Source: Leptobrachium leishanense
Taxonomy: Eukaryota > Chordata > Amphibia > Anura > Megophryidae
DNA length: 64,000 nt
Direction of reading: 5' to 3'
Assembly (NCBI GenBank): GCA_009667805.1
Contig: CM019066.1
Location: forward strand, 5,394,001-5,458,000
Under the pieces are notes generated by a model that did no database searches, was not told where the DNA came from, and saw nothing but the letters and a program-made list of their open reading frames with translations. A program made the translations under genes and the position numbers. This document shows positions 1-11,002 of the stretch, piece after piece; position 1 is the first letter of the stretch; each line of letters starts with the position of its first letter.

Positions 1-297
1 GAGGCTGCCTCTGCCGAGGTGCGCGGGGGAGGCTGCCTCTGCCGAGGTGCGCGGGGGAGGCTGCCTCTGCCGAGGTGCGCGGGGGAGGCTGCCTCTGCCG
101 AGGTGCGCGGGGGAGGCTGCCTCTGCCGAGGTGCGCGGGGGAGGCTGCCTCTGCCGAGGTGCGCGGGGGAGGCTGCCTCTGCCGAGGTGCGCGGGGGAGG
201 CTGCCTCTGCCGCGGTGCGCGGGGGAGGCTGCCTCTGCCGAGGTGCGGGCGGGAGGCTGCCTCTGCCGAGGTGCGGGCGGGAGGCTGCCTCTGCTGA
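1..297. repeat. 28-bp GC-rich minisatellite
   Basis: About 10.5 head-to-tail copies of a 28-bp unit (begins GAGGCTGCCTCTGCCGAG, ends GTGCGCGGGG). Copies are almost identical. One copy has CGCGG for CGAGG, and the last copies carry a GGGCGG variant before the array decays at CTGCTGAGTG. Because 28 is not a multiple of 3, all three plus frames stay open and give spurious Cys/Arg-rich ORFs. The array starts at the window edge, so its true length is unknown. Confidence 0.97.
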
Positions 298-599
298 GTG
301 ACGCTGAGGTGTATGCACAAGTGCCAGCCCTATTGTCTGTGGATAAAGGGACACTCCTGGAGGAAGTTTAGTCATAGGCATTAAGAGAAGGAAACTGCAG
401 ACATGCTTCACAAAAATAGAATTTAAATATTATTAAAACTGGGTGAGGCTTCAGACCTTAACATGTATTTTATTTAAGCTACTGAGGTCAGTGAATAGAA
501 TATACAATCAGTGCATCCCTAAAGATACATAACAGATCAGTTACAATGAATCCACTGCGGGCACGAAGCCAATTATAATTTATACAACCAGATCTACAC
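298..599. other. No feature recognised
   Basis: Unique-looking AT-rich sequence between the minisatellite and the first TIR-family element. It contains a short AAAGGGACACTCC stretch near 345 that resembles a terminal motif of amphibian MITEs, with no partner seen. No coding signal. Confidence 0.5.
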
Positions 600-1491
600 A
601 AGTTTGTCTTTTCACTAACCTTCACCAAATACTGGAACAGCGAAATAGGCGGCAGCGAAATTGTCTCATAGAGAAGTAATGGTTAATCTATTCAGAGAAC
701 TGCACCGAAATGCCCTGATTTTTGGTGGTTCAGATCAACAGCTTTAAACCGTCAAATCCCCTTAGGATTCAATGTAAAAAAATATTACTGGTTTGAAACC
801 TTATTTTTATTATACTGTATATTCTTTTCATTTTCAGCAGTCTTTATTTTTTTGGAACGTCATTTTTGTGGTGTTTTTTTTGCCAAATTTTTGATTCCCA
901 ATTTTTTTAAAAGGTGTTTCCCCCCCCCCCTTCTTTAACAGACCTTTTTATTATCTTTTAAGGGCCTTTTTTATTATTTTGGCACATTTTAATGCATTTC
1001 TGTTGGTTTAACCTCCCTGGCGTTCCGATTCTAATTTTATATGTCAGAATCTGTGCAATTATCCAGCCCCCTAGCGGTTTTCCCGAGTGTGGCTCGGGGT
1101 TAAATTTCATTGCTAAAAGTGGTAACCCCGAGCCACACTCGGGCTGTCCTCCCGCAATCACATTCTCCTCCATGCGATCATGGCGTCCTGGTTCCCTTCT
1201 CGCGAGTTATGTATCCAGCCCGAGTGTGGCTCAGGGTTACCACTTTCAGCAATGAAATTTAACCCCGAGCCACACTCGGGAAAACCGCCAGGGAGGTTAA
1301 ACACCTTTTTTAGAAGAATAGCAGAGTGGGTTTTTTTTCTCGGCAGTGTTCAGTGACTCCATCCTCGGCACACTTTGGGGACCCTGCGGTGAATAGAGGA
1401 TTCACTGCAGGGTGGGCGAAATGGAAACTCCAAAGCACTGAAATTTCCCTGATATTTCGGTGCTTTCTGAATAACCCCTTAAAATCTCAAT
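600..1491 (-). mobile_element. TIR-family copy A (about 0.9 kb, non-autonomous), split by a piggyBac-like MITE
   Basis: Degenerate minus-oriented copy of the family best seen at 16972-17884 and 42862-43768. Shared blocks are the CATAGAGAAGTAATGG / TCTATTCAGAGAAC segment near 670-705, an AT-rich core with a CAGCAGTCTTTATTT-like tract, an ACCCTGCGGTGAAT block near 1380, and an end reading TCGGTGCTTTCTGAATAACC. There is no ORF. A TTAA-flanked MITE sits inside at 1008-1300. A second terminal fragment (GGGGTTATTCAAAGAGAGCC) follows at about 1499. Confidence 0.75.
1008..1300. mobile_element. piggyBac-like MITE with TTAA target duplication
   Basis: The 293-bp block begins TTAACCTCCCTGGCG and ends CGCCAGGGAGGTTAA, so the termini are inverted repeats bounded by TTAA, the piggyBac hallmark. 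Inside lies a long imperfect palindrome: the arm at about 1074-1145 (CCCGAGTGTGGCTCGGGG...) is repeated inverted at about 1217-1290. It has no transposase, so it would depend on an enzyme supplied in trans. It interrupts TIR-family copy A. Confidence 0.9.
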
Positions 1492-2006
1492 CATTATAGG
1501 GGTTATTCAAAGAGAGCCGAACTGGCCCCAAAATTGCAATATATTGTACTATGATAAAAGCGCATCACATTTTTGTTGTATTTTTGTAAGTATTGCACCT
1601 GGCATAACTTTGCTACCAGTGGAATATCAAACTCAAACTTTTACGTTTATGACCATATAGTATTTTTACTGCGAGCAAAATAAAAAATTTTAATTAGTTA
1701 TTGGTTCCCCAACAGCGATATTTACCCCCCTCAAAATAAAAAAATGCCATATTTGTGGGTCCCTGTGGAAAAAAAAAAAAAGGTAAACATGGCTTAATTT
1801 GTTTTATTTTTAATTTTTTTACATAAACTACCCTACCCCTGGAAATGCAAAAACAGCCGCCATTTTTTTAAACAAGTCCGTACGAAATTAAAGTAATCTT
1901 GGGTTTTAAACTACCAACATAGAGGTCACCACCACCCAAAAAATAAAAAAAAATGAATAATGGTCAAGCAAGCAAATCATTTTTGGACCACTTGATATGG
2001 CTCGAC
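1492..2006. other. AT-rich stretch, no gene
   Basis: Holds a terminal fragment of the TIR family at about 1499-1525, then AT-rich sequence with several A or T homopolymers. No convincing coding or RNA signal. Confidence 0.5.
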
Positions 2007-2172
2007 CCATACATGTAGGGGTATACATGTATCTGAGGCTTGTAGGGGTATACATGTATCTGAGGCTTGTAGGGGTATACATGTATCTGAGGCTTTTAGG
2101 GGTATACATGTATCTGAGGCTGTGGGGTATACATGTATATGAGGTCAGTGGGTTATACATGTATCTGAGGCC
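2007..2172. repeat. 27-bp minisatellite
   Basis: About six copies of a 26-27 bp unit, GGGGTATACATGTATCTGAG plus a GCTTGTA-like spacer, with growing divergence to the right. It produces spurious Tyr-rich ORFs on both strands. Confidence 0.93.
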
Positions 2173-2247
2173 GTTTGTGTGTGGGTGTGTGTATATGTAT
2201 ATATATATTATAATATATTATATAAAATCTGTGTGTGTGTGTGTGTG
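2173..2247. repeat. TG/TA microsatellite cluster
   Basis: (GT)n and (TA)n runs directly follow the 27-bp array, ending in a TGTGTGTGTGTGTGTGTG run. No other feature. Confidence 0.9.
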
Positions 2248-2382
2248 TGGTCAGGGTGTGCAGTGGGTAAATGGGGTGTCTGGCCATACAGTTCAATATT
2301 AACAAACTGAACACACTTTCAGCAAAATCCTATTATTTATTGGAAAGCGGTCACACGACACTAAATAAAAGTATCAGTACTT

Positions 2383-2705
2383 GTACTCTGTATAGTCTCT
2401 GACCCAACCACCTCAACAGGCAGTTGGACAGACTTTTAAACGACTGGATGACTTCCTGCAAAAACATATTAAGGGTCATAATATTTAATATGTGGGTAAA
2501 AGCTTCTTGATCCAAGGAGCAATCTGACCAACATTCTGGGGTCAAGAAGGGATTTTTTTCCCAGTGTGTTGCATATTGGCGAGCGCTATTGGCGAGCGAT
2601 TCACACTGTTTTTTTTTGCCTTCTTTTGGATCAACGGCAGTAGGTGATGTGTGAGAGGCTGAACTCGATGGACGCATGTCTTTTTTCAGCCTATGTAACT
2701 CCGTC
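2383..2705 (+). mobile_element. CR1-type LINE 3' fragment with an inverted 5' piece
   Basis: Positions 2430-2705 match, in the same orientation, the 3' end of the CR1 family also found at 58364-58642 and, inverted, at 16187 onward. Landmarks are GACTGGATGACTTCCTGCA, GGTCAAGAAGG, the GATGGACGCATGTC block and a final CTATGTAACT. The first 45 bases (TAGTCTCTGACCCAACCACC) are in the opposite orientation relative to the rest, i.e. a 5' inversion. No usable ORF remains. Confidence 0.85.
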
Positions 2706-3551
2706 TTAAAGTGGTATCGGTGCATCCCTAATATAAACCAAAAGTATTAGACAAAAAACATAAGTAAAACCATACCACTGGTACTATACAAACTATATTT
2801 TTTCCTGATCGCTACTTTGGACAAGAGTTTGCAATTGCCTTTCCACTTCACCTTTTAGTGAATAAATCCCTAAGCAAATTCTGTGTCTCGATCAGGGTTG
2901 ATTCTTGGTATATGATGTACAGTGAACAGTGCTAGGAGTGGCATAGATGCAGGCACCCCTTTTTCCATAACTGTCCTCTTCTCATTCCCCCCAGGCTCTT
3001 CTCCTTCTTCTTTCCACCACCCCAGGCCCATCTCATTTATTTTCCACCGTGGCCCTTCTCATCCCCCTCCCCCGACTGCACATTATTTTGGGCATGGCAG
3101 TGTCTCGTTAATGAGCATTGAAAATATTTTTCCACGTTCAGATGTCAGAGATCGTTGCCCCCTCCGTTCTTCCTCAGAGTTGGTCTGATGAGAGCTTAGT
3201 TTAATGACAATCTATTATCGAAAATTTGTACTATATGCACAATGGAGATTGGAATTCTGTTTCTTTTACTTCGTATCTGTTCCCCAAAAATGTGTCACCA
3301 CAGGTCGTGCCCTGGAACATATCGGGTTTTTCCAGATTTAAGGATCCAGAGGAAGGCGATCATGTTGGGAGATACGCTCTGTAGCTTTTCTCTGCAGACA
3401 TGCTGCCCACAGTCAAACACTCGGGTTGCCCAGTGGCTCCCAGTACTGACCGCGGCCCGTTGCAGCGCTCAGGAGCCAAGTTCCCGAGCAGCAGCGACCA
3501 TACGGAGCATTTTTCGAGGTCTTCCAGACTTTAGAATTCCAGATAAGGAGT
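2706..3551. other. Unassigned stretch
   Basis: No gene or known repeat recognised. A pyrimidine-rich block (2970-3070) includes a CCCCCCAG that resembles a splice acceptor, but the sequence after it stays pyrimidine-rich and has no coding character. Confidence 0.4.
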
Positions 3552-3565
3552 GCTCTACCTGTATT

Positions 3566-4835
3566 TTTTTTTTTTTATGTTTTAACATTTTCATTTTGAA
3601 TAGAGAAGTCTGAGAAAGACAAGCAAAAATAAAGGGGCCTCGCACAAAGTACAAGACATCCAATAAAATGGGGGGAAACGGAGATGTCCTCAGAATATGG
3701 CCCATCAGCAAGGGGGTGGTTACTAATGTCTGCAGTATAAGCCACACAAAAAACAGGAGGGGGTCGAAAACATCCTCCGATTATGGCACTACAAAGGGGG
3801 CAAATAACAAGGGGAACAAGGTAGGGATAAAACAAAAACGCATGGTTAAGCAGGTCCCTTCAGCCTGTGTTGAAAAATGGCAGTGACCGATTGTGAGGAA
3901 GCGCGCCGTATGGCAGGCCAAGGCATTTAGCCACCAGAAGCCCGCAGCAATGGAGCAGGCCATCAAGCCACACCAGAGCTGCTCGTGTCATCGGTGAGCA
4001 CACCTGCGCCATCTTTACAGCCAGTCAAGGGATCTTCCATCTCAGGTTTCCGATGAGGATCTGCAGATACGACTCGCTAAAACTGCCACCTCCTGGAATT
4101 CGCAGGTCGCTAACCCACCACCATCACTCAAATTTAGGGTCATCCTCGGGGGCCGGGACTCCCGGACCAGCGCCTCAACCGGATCGCCGCTCCCGACACA
4201 TCTTTTCACAGCAGCAACAGCAGGCATGCAGGTCTCAGTGGAACACAGGGCCGTGGGAGCCCCGAACACAGCTGTCCTTGGGGTGTTCGCCTCCCGTCAG
4301 TTCCACAGTGCAGCCATCAACCGGAGCTAGACACCTCTGGTGAGCAGGCTGTCAGCGTCCTCCCCCGCCAGTAACTGCAGACAGGCATCTAGGCCTCAAA
4401 TAACGGCTTCCTCACATTTGGTTTGGAGAGGGGGTCCATCCCGCCATCAACCCATGCGTCCGATCGCTGCTCCTGCAAAACCGTCATCCAGGTCAGCTGG
4501 GAGATGTGGGCCCTCAATCTCCGTAGTCCTCAGCATAGGCTTCGTCCGGGTTGAAGTGGTCAACTCAGCAAGGTTGGGAGTCATCCAGAGCTGGGTGGTA
4601 GGCCTGAAGATGGCTGCCGGCGTCAAGCTCCGGCCTCTAATCGACAGCAGCCAGGTCTCTGGTCTGGAGGGGGGACTAAATTGGCTCTGGACAGCTTCAG
4701 ATCGATGGCCAGCTTCTCAGGTACTTCAATCATAAAAAATGCCGCAGGGGAAGTCGTCTGGAGGTCCCTAAGAGGAGAAGACGTGCGGAGCTGCACCAAA
4801 ACATGTCTGCTCCTGTTAACAGCTGGCCACGCCCC
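3566..4835 (-). mobile_element. Non-autonomous LINE-like retroposon with 14-bp target duplication
   Basis: The 14-mer GCTCTACCTGTATT flanks the block exactly (3552-3565 and 4836-4849). On the minus strand the element starts GGGGCGTGGCC, the same start as the full L1 at 23635, and ends in poly-A (the T run just after 3565). These are marks of target-primed reverse transcription. At 1.27 kb it has no long ORF on either strand, so it was probably mobilised by an L1-clade machinery in trans. It could instead be an internally deleted L1 relative; I did not align its interior to the 23635 element. Confidence 0.8.
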
Positions 4836-4849
4836 GCTCTACCTGTATT

Positions 4850-5470
4850 ACCAAAGCATAGTGTACAAACTTCATATGAGCGAATAATCAAAATGTGACG
4901 TATGGCGCTGAAAATGATGTATTCCATCAATGCTGGTCCCGGTGCTCTCTGATTACTGACGGCAGCGTTTGAGAATTGGTATTCTGAAACAATATCTGTT
5001 AAAAATTTAAAACAAAGCATAATCTAGCTTCAGTCTTTGTATTTTAATGCCTCTGGTGATGCTTCACAAGGTTAAAGGAAATAGAGAGGAAATAGAAGAA
5101 AGAAAAAAAAGAAAATCCTAGCAAGTAAAATCTAGATATTATTCTCTAAGTGAAGAATTGCAAATTATAGGACAAATCTGTCAAGATGATTGGAAACTGG
5201 AGTTGGAAATGTATTAAATTCAGCTATTTAGTGTAAAACATTAAATTCTCCACCAATATACTGCTTAGTGAACAGTATTACATGTGATAGAAAGAAGATC
5301 GAGACAAATATGTCAGAGCAGGTCAGAGGTTTGATGCGACTCTTAACCGAGGTTAGTAATGTAATACAAGGAGACCATGACTACTGTAACGTGGATCATG
5401 GAGTTCAAGCTGAGACTTATATTTTGTGCAATTAGCTTAAAAAATATAGAAATTGATAAGCCGGACGCAC
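4850..5470. other. Unassigned AT-rich stretch
   Basis: No gene, RNA or repeat recognised after the 14-bp target duplication, up to the TTAA of the next element. Confidence 0.4.
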
Positions 5471-5896
5471 TTAACCCCTTCACTATCGAGATAACTCGGG
5501 ACCTCAAAGGCACCATCTGTATCGAGTTATCTTGATCTGCAGCTCTGAAGGACAAAAGCAAATGAAATTAGATTGCAGCAAACCAATTTTGTTTGCTTTT
5601 GGGCTGCAGAAGGTGCCCCCAAAGTTTTAGTCTTGTGGGATAATGTCCAAGATGCTAAAACTAACATATCAGGCCTTCAGCAACCGATGCAGGGAACTAC
5701 GAGCTGCTATTGTAAATCTTTCTGTAATTTGGCCAGTAGATGGCGCCATCTGCCTGCCAAATAGGTTATTACAGTAAGAAATATACTGGGAATATTTCTT
5801 ACTGTATAATTAATTAAAATTTAAAAAACAAAACAAAAAAAACCCTGGTTCCTGATAATGTTTTTTTGGAAAATCACTTTGAAGGGAATGGGTTAA
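5471..5896. mobile_element. piggyBac-like MITE (TTAACCCCTTCACT type)
   Basis: A 426-bp element bounded by TTAA on both sides (5471-5474 and 5893-5896), with termini TTAACCCCTTC... and ...GGGAATGGGTTAA. The interior matches the element at 15064-15932 block by block: GGCTGCAGAAGGT.CCCCCAAAGTTTTAG, the CAGCAACCGATGCAGGGAA block, TTACAGTAAGAAATA.ACTGGGAATA and CTGGTTCCTGATAATG. No ORF of note. Confidence 0.85.
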
Positions 5897-6204
5897 AATA
5901 GTGAAATATGGTCTAAACTGGGTAAATTGTGTTGACACACTGTGTATTTTTATCTCTCTTTTACTCAGTTCATGGTATATTTCTTTGATGTGTGCACTTT
6001 ATCGAATTTTGCCATTTGTGTTTCTGTTTGCTTTGTGCATCAGGAGGTGTGCATGTTATTGATATATGGGCAGCATCGAACACTCGTCTCATAAATGTCA
6101 CGTTTGATTTGAGAATAAAGCAGGCCGAGAAATATTGTACAATAAATATAGCATTTCAGACAATACAGCAGAGATGCAAAAACCGTTTGAACAGCTGGGA
6201 CTTT

Positions 6205-6424
6205 GTGTCACAGATCCCCAACTGATTCAGCACAGAGCTCCAGCTGCAGTAGCCCTTTCTGGCCAGCAGATGGTGATGTCTGCTGGTGAAATTGGGCAAC
6301 AACAGTAAAAAATAAATTGTGAAAATTCCCAATGATTTTTTACTGCATGAAAATGAAACCTGATTCAACATAAATTGTTTCTGATGGTGGTTTTATGGTA
6401 AATCACTTGGTAGTGAAGGGTTAA
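6205..6424. mobile_element. Diverged 3' part of the same piggyBac-like family
   Basis: Shares the order CTGCAGTAGC, TGGCCAGCAGATGG, AACAGTAAAAAATA...CCCAATGATTTTTTACTG, then AAATCACTT..TAGTGAAGGGTTAA with the right half of 5471-5896, ending in TTAA at 6421-6424. The left end is not clear. Confidence 0.6.
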
Positions 6425-6581
6425 AATAGAGATGGTACTGGTTCTCCAAATTCGTTTTTTATCTGTGTTTATAACTTTCATAACCAGCGGCTCATGTGAA
6501 TGAAAAACCAGCATTAATATGTTTCCTAAACAGCACTCACGTAATCTGCCGAATTATTGTACTAGAAGAATTTATTTAATT

Positions 6582-7030
6582 TATTATTATTATCCTTTAT
6601 ATAGCGCCACATATTCCGCAGCGCTTTACAAGATCAGTGTACAAGGAGTTGATTCATTATAATACCACATATGGATGATATGACCTGATTCAGGGGTCCC
6701 TGTTCCCAAAGGAATTTACAATCTATGAGATGTACAAGTATTTTGTGAGGTAGGGGCATCCATATCATTAGGTGTCTTGCCCAAGGACACTCGCTGGTGG
6801 CGTCTTCTGAGTGGGATCGAGTCGTCTTGAACCCGCTTCTCGTAAAGACGAGACTTGCTTCTCCACAGTTGTATTGGAGGGATGTGCTGAACGGGATTTT
6901 GACTTGTTTCTCCACGGTCGAAGGGTAGAGACGTTACCACTGGACTCCAGACGATATTGTGTGGTCGGCAAGTATTTAGCGTTAGGTGTCTTGCCCAAGG
7001 ACACTTACTGGAGAGGAGCTCTGGCCGGGA
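6582..7030 (-). mobile_element. tRNA-derived SINE with L2-like tail
   Basis: Read on the minus strand, it starts near ATCCCGGCCAGAGC, contains CAGTGGTAACGTCTCTACC (box-A-like) and GCGGGTTCAAGACGACTCGA (box-B-like), twice the phrase GTCCTTGGGCAAGACACCTA, and ends GCGCTGCGGAATATGTGGCG..TATATAAAGGATAATAAT. A second copy is at 33664-34863. tRNA-like promoter modules joined to an L2-type 3' end are typical of SINEs moved by L2-clade reverse transcriptase. Confidence 0.8.
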
Positions 7031-7084
7031 TTACTTTAACTTTATTCCTTTTCTTAAGATTATATGAATATATTAAAAGACAGT

Positions 7085-7785
7085 GGGCTCTATCAGCGGC
7101 CCCTCACTAAAACCGGGACGCAAAGGGGAAAAATGAGCTTCCCCTTTGCGTCCCGGTTTCCCCAGCAGATCGTGGGGCAGGCGGCGAGTCCGGCAGCCTG
7201 CCCCTTAGCGATTGCTAAACTTGCAGATGCTGGGGGCTGCGCTACAGCGTCGTCCCCAGCATCCCTATGGATACCATGGAGGATCGGGCTGCCGGGTCAC
7301 ATGACCAACAGGATTTCCCCTCTCGCGAGATCCTGCTGGTCAGCGGAGGGAGACGGGGGACTTTCTTCCCCCAGTCTCCCTCTGTTCCCGGTGGCCAGAA
7401 GCAGCAGATCAGGATAAGCAGTGAGTATGTGATATTTTTTTTGGAGGGGGGGGGGGCGGGTTTGAGCTGCAGGTAACGAATTCCGCAGCAGCGCAAGCAA
7501 TCCATTACCTGCACCTCTGAGCTGGTGGTAACTTTTTCGTTGGCGCCAGCTCTTAGTAACTAGCGGTCAGACCAAGTGATCCTTGCGCTAGTCACTTTGT
7601 GCTCCCCATATTAGGTATAGGGAGCGCAAAGTACAGTAAAACCGCGCTACGAATCGCTAATTAATGAGCACTAACGTTTTTTTTTTTAACCCGTTAGCGA
7701 TTCAAAGGCGATGTGGCTGCAGCGCTATGACCTCCTTTAAGCTAGCGCTGACACTAGTGTTAGCTTGAAGGAGGTAATAGAGCCC
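7085..7785. mobile_element. Non-autonomous TIR element (GGGCTCTAT termini, AGT duplication)
   Basis: A 701-bp block starting GGGCTCTATCAGC and ending GGTAATAGAGCCC, flanked on both sides by AGT (7082-7084, 7786-7788). A 3-bp duplication suits PIF/Harbinger but does not prove it. Near the left end a perfect 19-bp hairpin lies at 7110-7128 / 7141-7159. The interior has several AGCGCTA..TAGCG-type small palindromes. No transposase. Confidence 0.75.
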
Positions 7786-7788
7786 AGT

Positions 7789-8237
7789 GTGTCCAGGATA
7801 ATTAATGGTTGCCTGACACGAGTAGCTGATAAATCAGAATAATCACGCATAACAAGGTATGTTGATTGACTGTAAAAGGACAGCATTTGCATTGGCAATG
7901 ACAGATGAGCACATTTATAGTCTCGTTGCTCTTAACCATATTACTATTGAGTGCTTTTCATTGAAAATGTATTGGTAGATGTTTATTTCACATATAAAAT
8001 GCAAAAGGTAGAATTAGATAATAATAGCATTGCATTCCAAGTGCGCAGCACAGCAATATAGATAGATATGGAGTTCTTCACAAAGTTTCATAATGAGACA
8101 AAATTACATTTAATTCAATGTACCTCAGGAAGGCTTTGAACAAATTAATAGTGAGTAGGAGGTACATGTATTAAAAACAGTGTATTTTAATTTGCGTGGG
8201 AGAGATCACTTCAAAGCTATTTCTGAACTATTTATTT
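7789..8237. other. Unassigned stretch
   Basis: AT-rich, no gene or repeat family recognised. Confidence 0.4.
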
Positions 8238-8419
8238 CAGGTCTATTCACTAAAAGGTGAAATTCTGGAGAACCGCTGGAGAAGTGAACATTTTAGGTCA
8301 AAATAGCCGATTTGGAAAATGAGATAAATGGGAGAATTTTTCTGGTTTGGCTACTTTGACCTAGAATTTTCACTTCTCCAAAAGTTCTCCAGAGTCTCAC
8401 CTTTCAGCGAATAGACCTG
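8238..8419. mobile_element. 182-bp palindromic MITE
   Basis: Starts CAGGTCTATTCAC and ends GCGAATAGACCTG. Most of its length is one imperfect inverted repeat centred near 8325 (GAGAAGTGAACATTTTAGGTC versus GACCTAGAATTTTCACTTCTC). A copy of exactly the same length lies at 16005-16186. Flanking triplets are TTT and TTA, an imperfect duplication. Confidence 0.85.
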
Positions 8420-8528
8420 TTAATCTATCGCTCTTAAATAACAACCATGATATACTAAAATAGAAGGGCCATTATTCAAACGATGAACGCCTCTTTCATT
8501 TTTTTCCTGTGTAGTTTATAATTCAGGG

Positions 8529-8664
8529 CAGGGGTCAGCAAACGTGGCTCCACAGATGTCTTGGAACTGCATCTCCCACGATGCTCAGCTACTCATTAGG
8601 TTGACAGAGTCACAAGGGAAATGTAGTTCCAAACCATCTGAAGGGCCACAGTTGCTGACCCGTG
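8529..8664. mobile_element. Short hAT-like MITE
   Basis: A 136-bp element with termini CAGGGGTCAGCAAACGTGGC and GCCACAGTTGCTGACCCGTG, i.e. imperfect inverted repeats. It has internal AACTGCATCTCCCACGATGC and ATGTAGTTCC blocks. The 8 flanking bases (ATTCAGGG and AGTCAGTG) agree at 6 of 8, which is compatible with an aged hAT target duplication. Confidence 0.75.
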
Positions 8665-8777
8665 AGTCAGTGTTACCCAACTATGCAGTGTGTATACTAC
8701 TGTGTGACACGGCTTCTTTTTCACTGAAGTGATGCTTGGTTATCTAAAGACAGGAAATGTGGCTAATACCACACAAT

Positions 8778-9703
8778 AAAGGGTTAAATTCAAAGACAGC
8801 CGAACTTGCCACCGAATTGGCCACTGAATTGCACCAAACGGTGAATTTCCCCCATAAGGTGCATATTTGTGGCCATTTCAGCTATTCAAAAAGCTGGCAA
8901 TTCGCCAAATGTTGGAGAATTGTCAGTGAAATACAGTGCAATTCGGCGGCTGTGAAATCCCCATAGAGAAGAAATGGTTAATCTATTCAGAGAACATCGA
9001 ACAGCACCGCAAAGTTGGCGAAATGGCCAGATTTGTGGTGGTTTGTTCAGCAGGTTTAAACAGGCAAATCCAATAGGTTTCAATGTAAACCAAATTCCCT
9101 ATTTATTTATTTTTTTATTTTTAATCAAATATTTATTCTGTCCTTTGTTATTTTCATTTGCAGCAAAAAGTCTTTTTTATTAATGTTATTTTTTTAGGAT
9201 TTTTTTTTAGGCTTTTTTCTGGATTTTATTTTGAGCTCATATTTTTTTGTTTAATTTAAATTCTGTTACAGACCTTCTTATTGTTATTCAGAAGACCTTA
9301 TTTATTATTTCCATGCATTCGCTTTTTTTAAACCGCCTTTCAAAAGTTGCAGGTTTTTTTATTTATTTATTTTTACCCCGTTCAGTGGCTGATCAGCTTT
9401 TTTCGGAGGCGTACAGCAGTTTGTTCGGTGGATTTTCGGATGCATTCGTCAGTTTATTGATGTGTTCCTTGGTTTTTTTGGCAGTTTATTGGATGTGTTC
9501 CTTGTTTTTTCGGCGGTTTATCCAATGCTTTTGGCGGTTTTTCGGCGGTTTGAGTATATGTTTGGCGGATTGATTCGGTGCAGTTCGGGGACCCAGCGAT
9601 GAAATCAGCATTCACTGCAGGGTCAGCGAATTGAGGTCGCCGAAATGCGCTAAATGAAAGTGCACCAAAATTTTGTTGCAATTTCAGTGTTCTTTGGATA
9701 ACC
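8778..9703 (-). mobile_element. TIR-family copy B
   Basis: Minus-oriented copy of the 0.9-kb TIR family: GGGTTAAATTCAAAGACAGCC at the left, CCCCATAGAGAAGAAATGG and TCTATTCAGAGAAC, the AT-rich core with TTTGCAGCAAAAAGTC, the GGGACCCAGCGATG / TTCACTGCAGGGTC block and a right end TTCTTTGGATAACC. The 108-aa ORF over the T-rich core is not a gene. Confidence 0.8.
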
Positions 9704-9886
9704 AAAGGCCGGCATCAGGCTTGGAAATAAATCTCCATAATTTATTTCCAAGTCAGGTGTTTCTTAAAATCTTTATGTTCCACTCATTGGGCCCTAGTAG
9801 GAAGCACCCTTATAAAATGCATGTTCAGACTGCGTACAGCCATTCTGGTTTTGTATATTGGACGTTGAGGGCTGACCACCCTCTAT

Positions 9887-10708
9887 CAAGGTTATTCAAA
9901 GAGAATCGAAAAGCCACCACACGTTCGTTGACTTTTCGTTCTCTTCAATTCGGTGCGATTTGGCGATCCCCTTTCGGCGACCCTGCGGTGTATTCAGCAA
10001 GCACCACAGGGCCGTCGTAATGCAGGGAAAAGTCGCCACAAACCTGCCGAAAACTCACCGCAAAACAAAGGTGAACGTACACCGAAACCCGCAAAAACAT
10101 CTGGATTAACCCGCCGGAGAGACCCGAGCAGGAGCCGATCACACGCAGCGCAGCCACCGGAAAAACCCGACACCGCAGATGAAGGGGGTGAAGAGAAAAA
10201 AAACAGTACGCTGGAATGTTTGAAAAGTGAAACGCTGTTTGCAAAGAAACTACTGAGTGAAAATGTCTGAAATTTAAATATAAGATCCAATGAATGATAA
10301 TAAAAAGGGCTGTTACAGAAATAAGTTGAAAAAAAAGTTTGCAAAAAATGCCTAAAAGGTCCTAAAAATAAAGAGACTTTTTACTGCAGAATTTTATAAT
10401 GAACAGTTTATTAGATATTGAATTAAATGTTAAAAATATTCCTGTTTTAACTATGGGATTCGCCTGAATAAATCTGCCGCATGAAATCACCGAATGGCAG
10501 GACAATTCGGCAACTTTTCACTGCTGGTTTTTGTTCTCTGAATAGACGAAGCCTTGCTTCTCTATGGGGATTTCACTGCCCTCGAACAGGCACCGTATGT
10601 GCAGGCAATTCGCCAGGATTTGGCAAATTGCCTGCTCTCTGGATAGCCAAATGGCCAGGAAAGGTAACCGTACACTGAATTTCTCCAGCAATTCGGAGCT
10701 CTTTGATG
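9887..10708 (+). mobile_element. TIR-family copy C
   Basis: Starts CAAGGTTATTCAAAGAGAAT preceded by TAT. It then has GACTTTTCGTTCTCTTCAAT, GACCCTGCGGTGTATTCAGC, CTGTTTGCAAAGAAACTACT, CAAAGAGACTTTTTACTGCA-like core, GGGATTCGCCTGAATAAA and AGGAAAGGTAACCG. The right terminus is damaged (CTCTTTGATGC) and is followed at about 10730 by another terminal fragment ACAGGGTTATTCAAA. No ORF. It is a close relative of copy E. Confidence 0.82.
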
Positions 10709-11002
10709 CAAAAAACATACAGGGTTATTCAAACGCTTAACTGTAAAACACATGATTTATCCAGTATTCTATTTTGCAGCTTAAAAATGTAAAAAAAAAT
10801 TAACATTCCCAAAGCGCAAAAAAAATATAGGCAAAAGCGTATAAAACGTGAATAATTTATGCATATCGATTTAAAATATTTTTTTTATAATTCAATTCCA
10901 AAGGAATTGTTTATTTCGTAAGAGCAAAAATATATATAATAGTGCAATATTGTTGTTGATGCTCTGTATTATCATAAAAAGATGTAGAAGTATCCCACTC
11001 AC

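Noticed and set aside
19..371. Three overlapping Cys-rich plus-strand ORFs
   Set aside because: All three frames of the 28-bp minisatellite.
2980..3100. CCCCCCAG acceptor-like site in a pyrimidine-rich block
   Set aside because: Downstream sequence stays pyrimidine-rich and has no open, protein-like frame ending at a donor.
9247..9573. 108-aa hydrophobic ORF resembling a membrane protein
   Set aside because: It lies over the T-rich core of TIR-family copy B; Phe/Leu richness comes from T runs.
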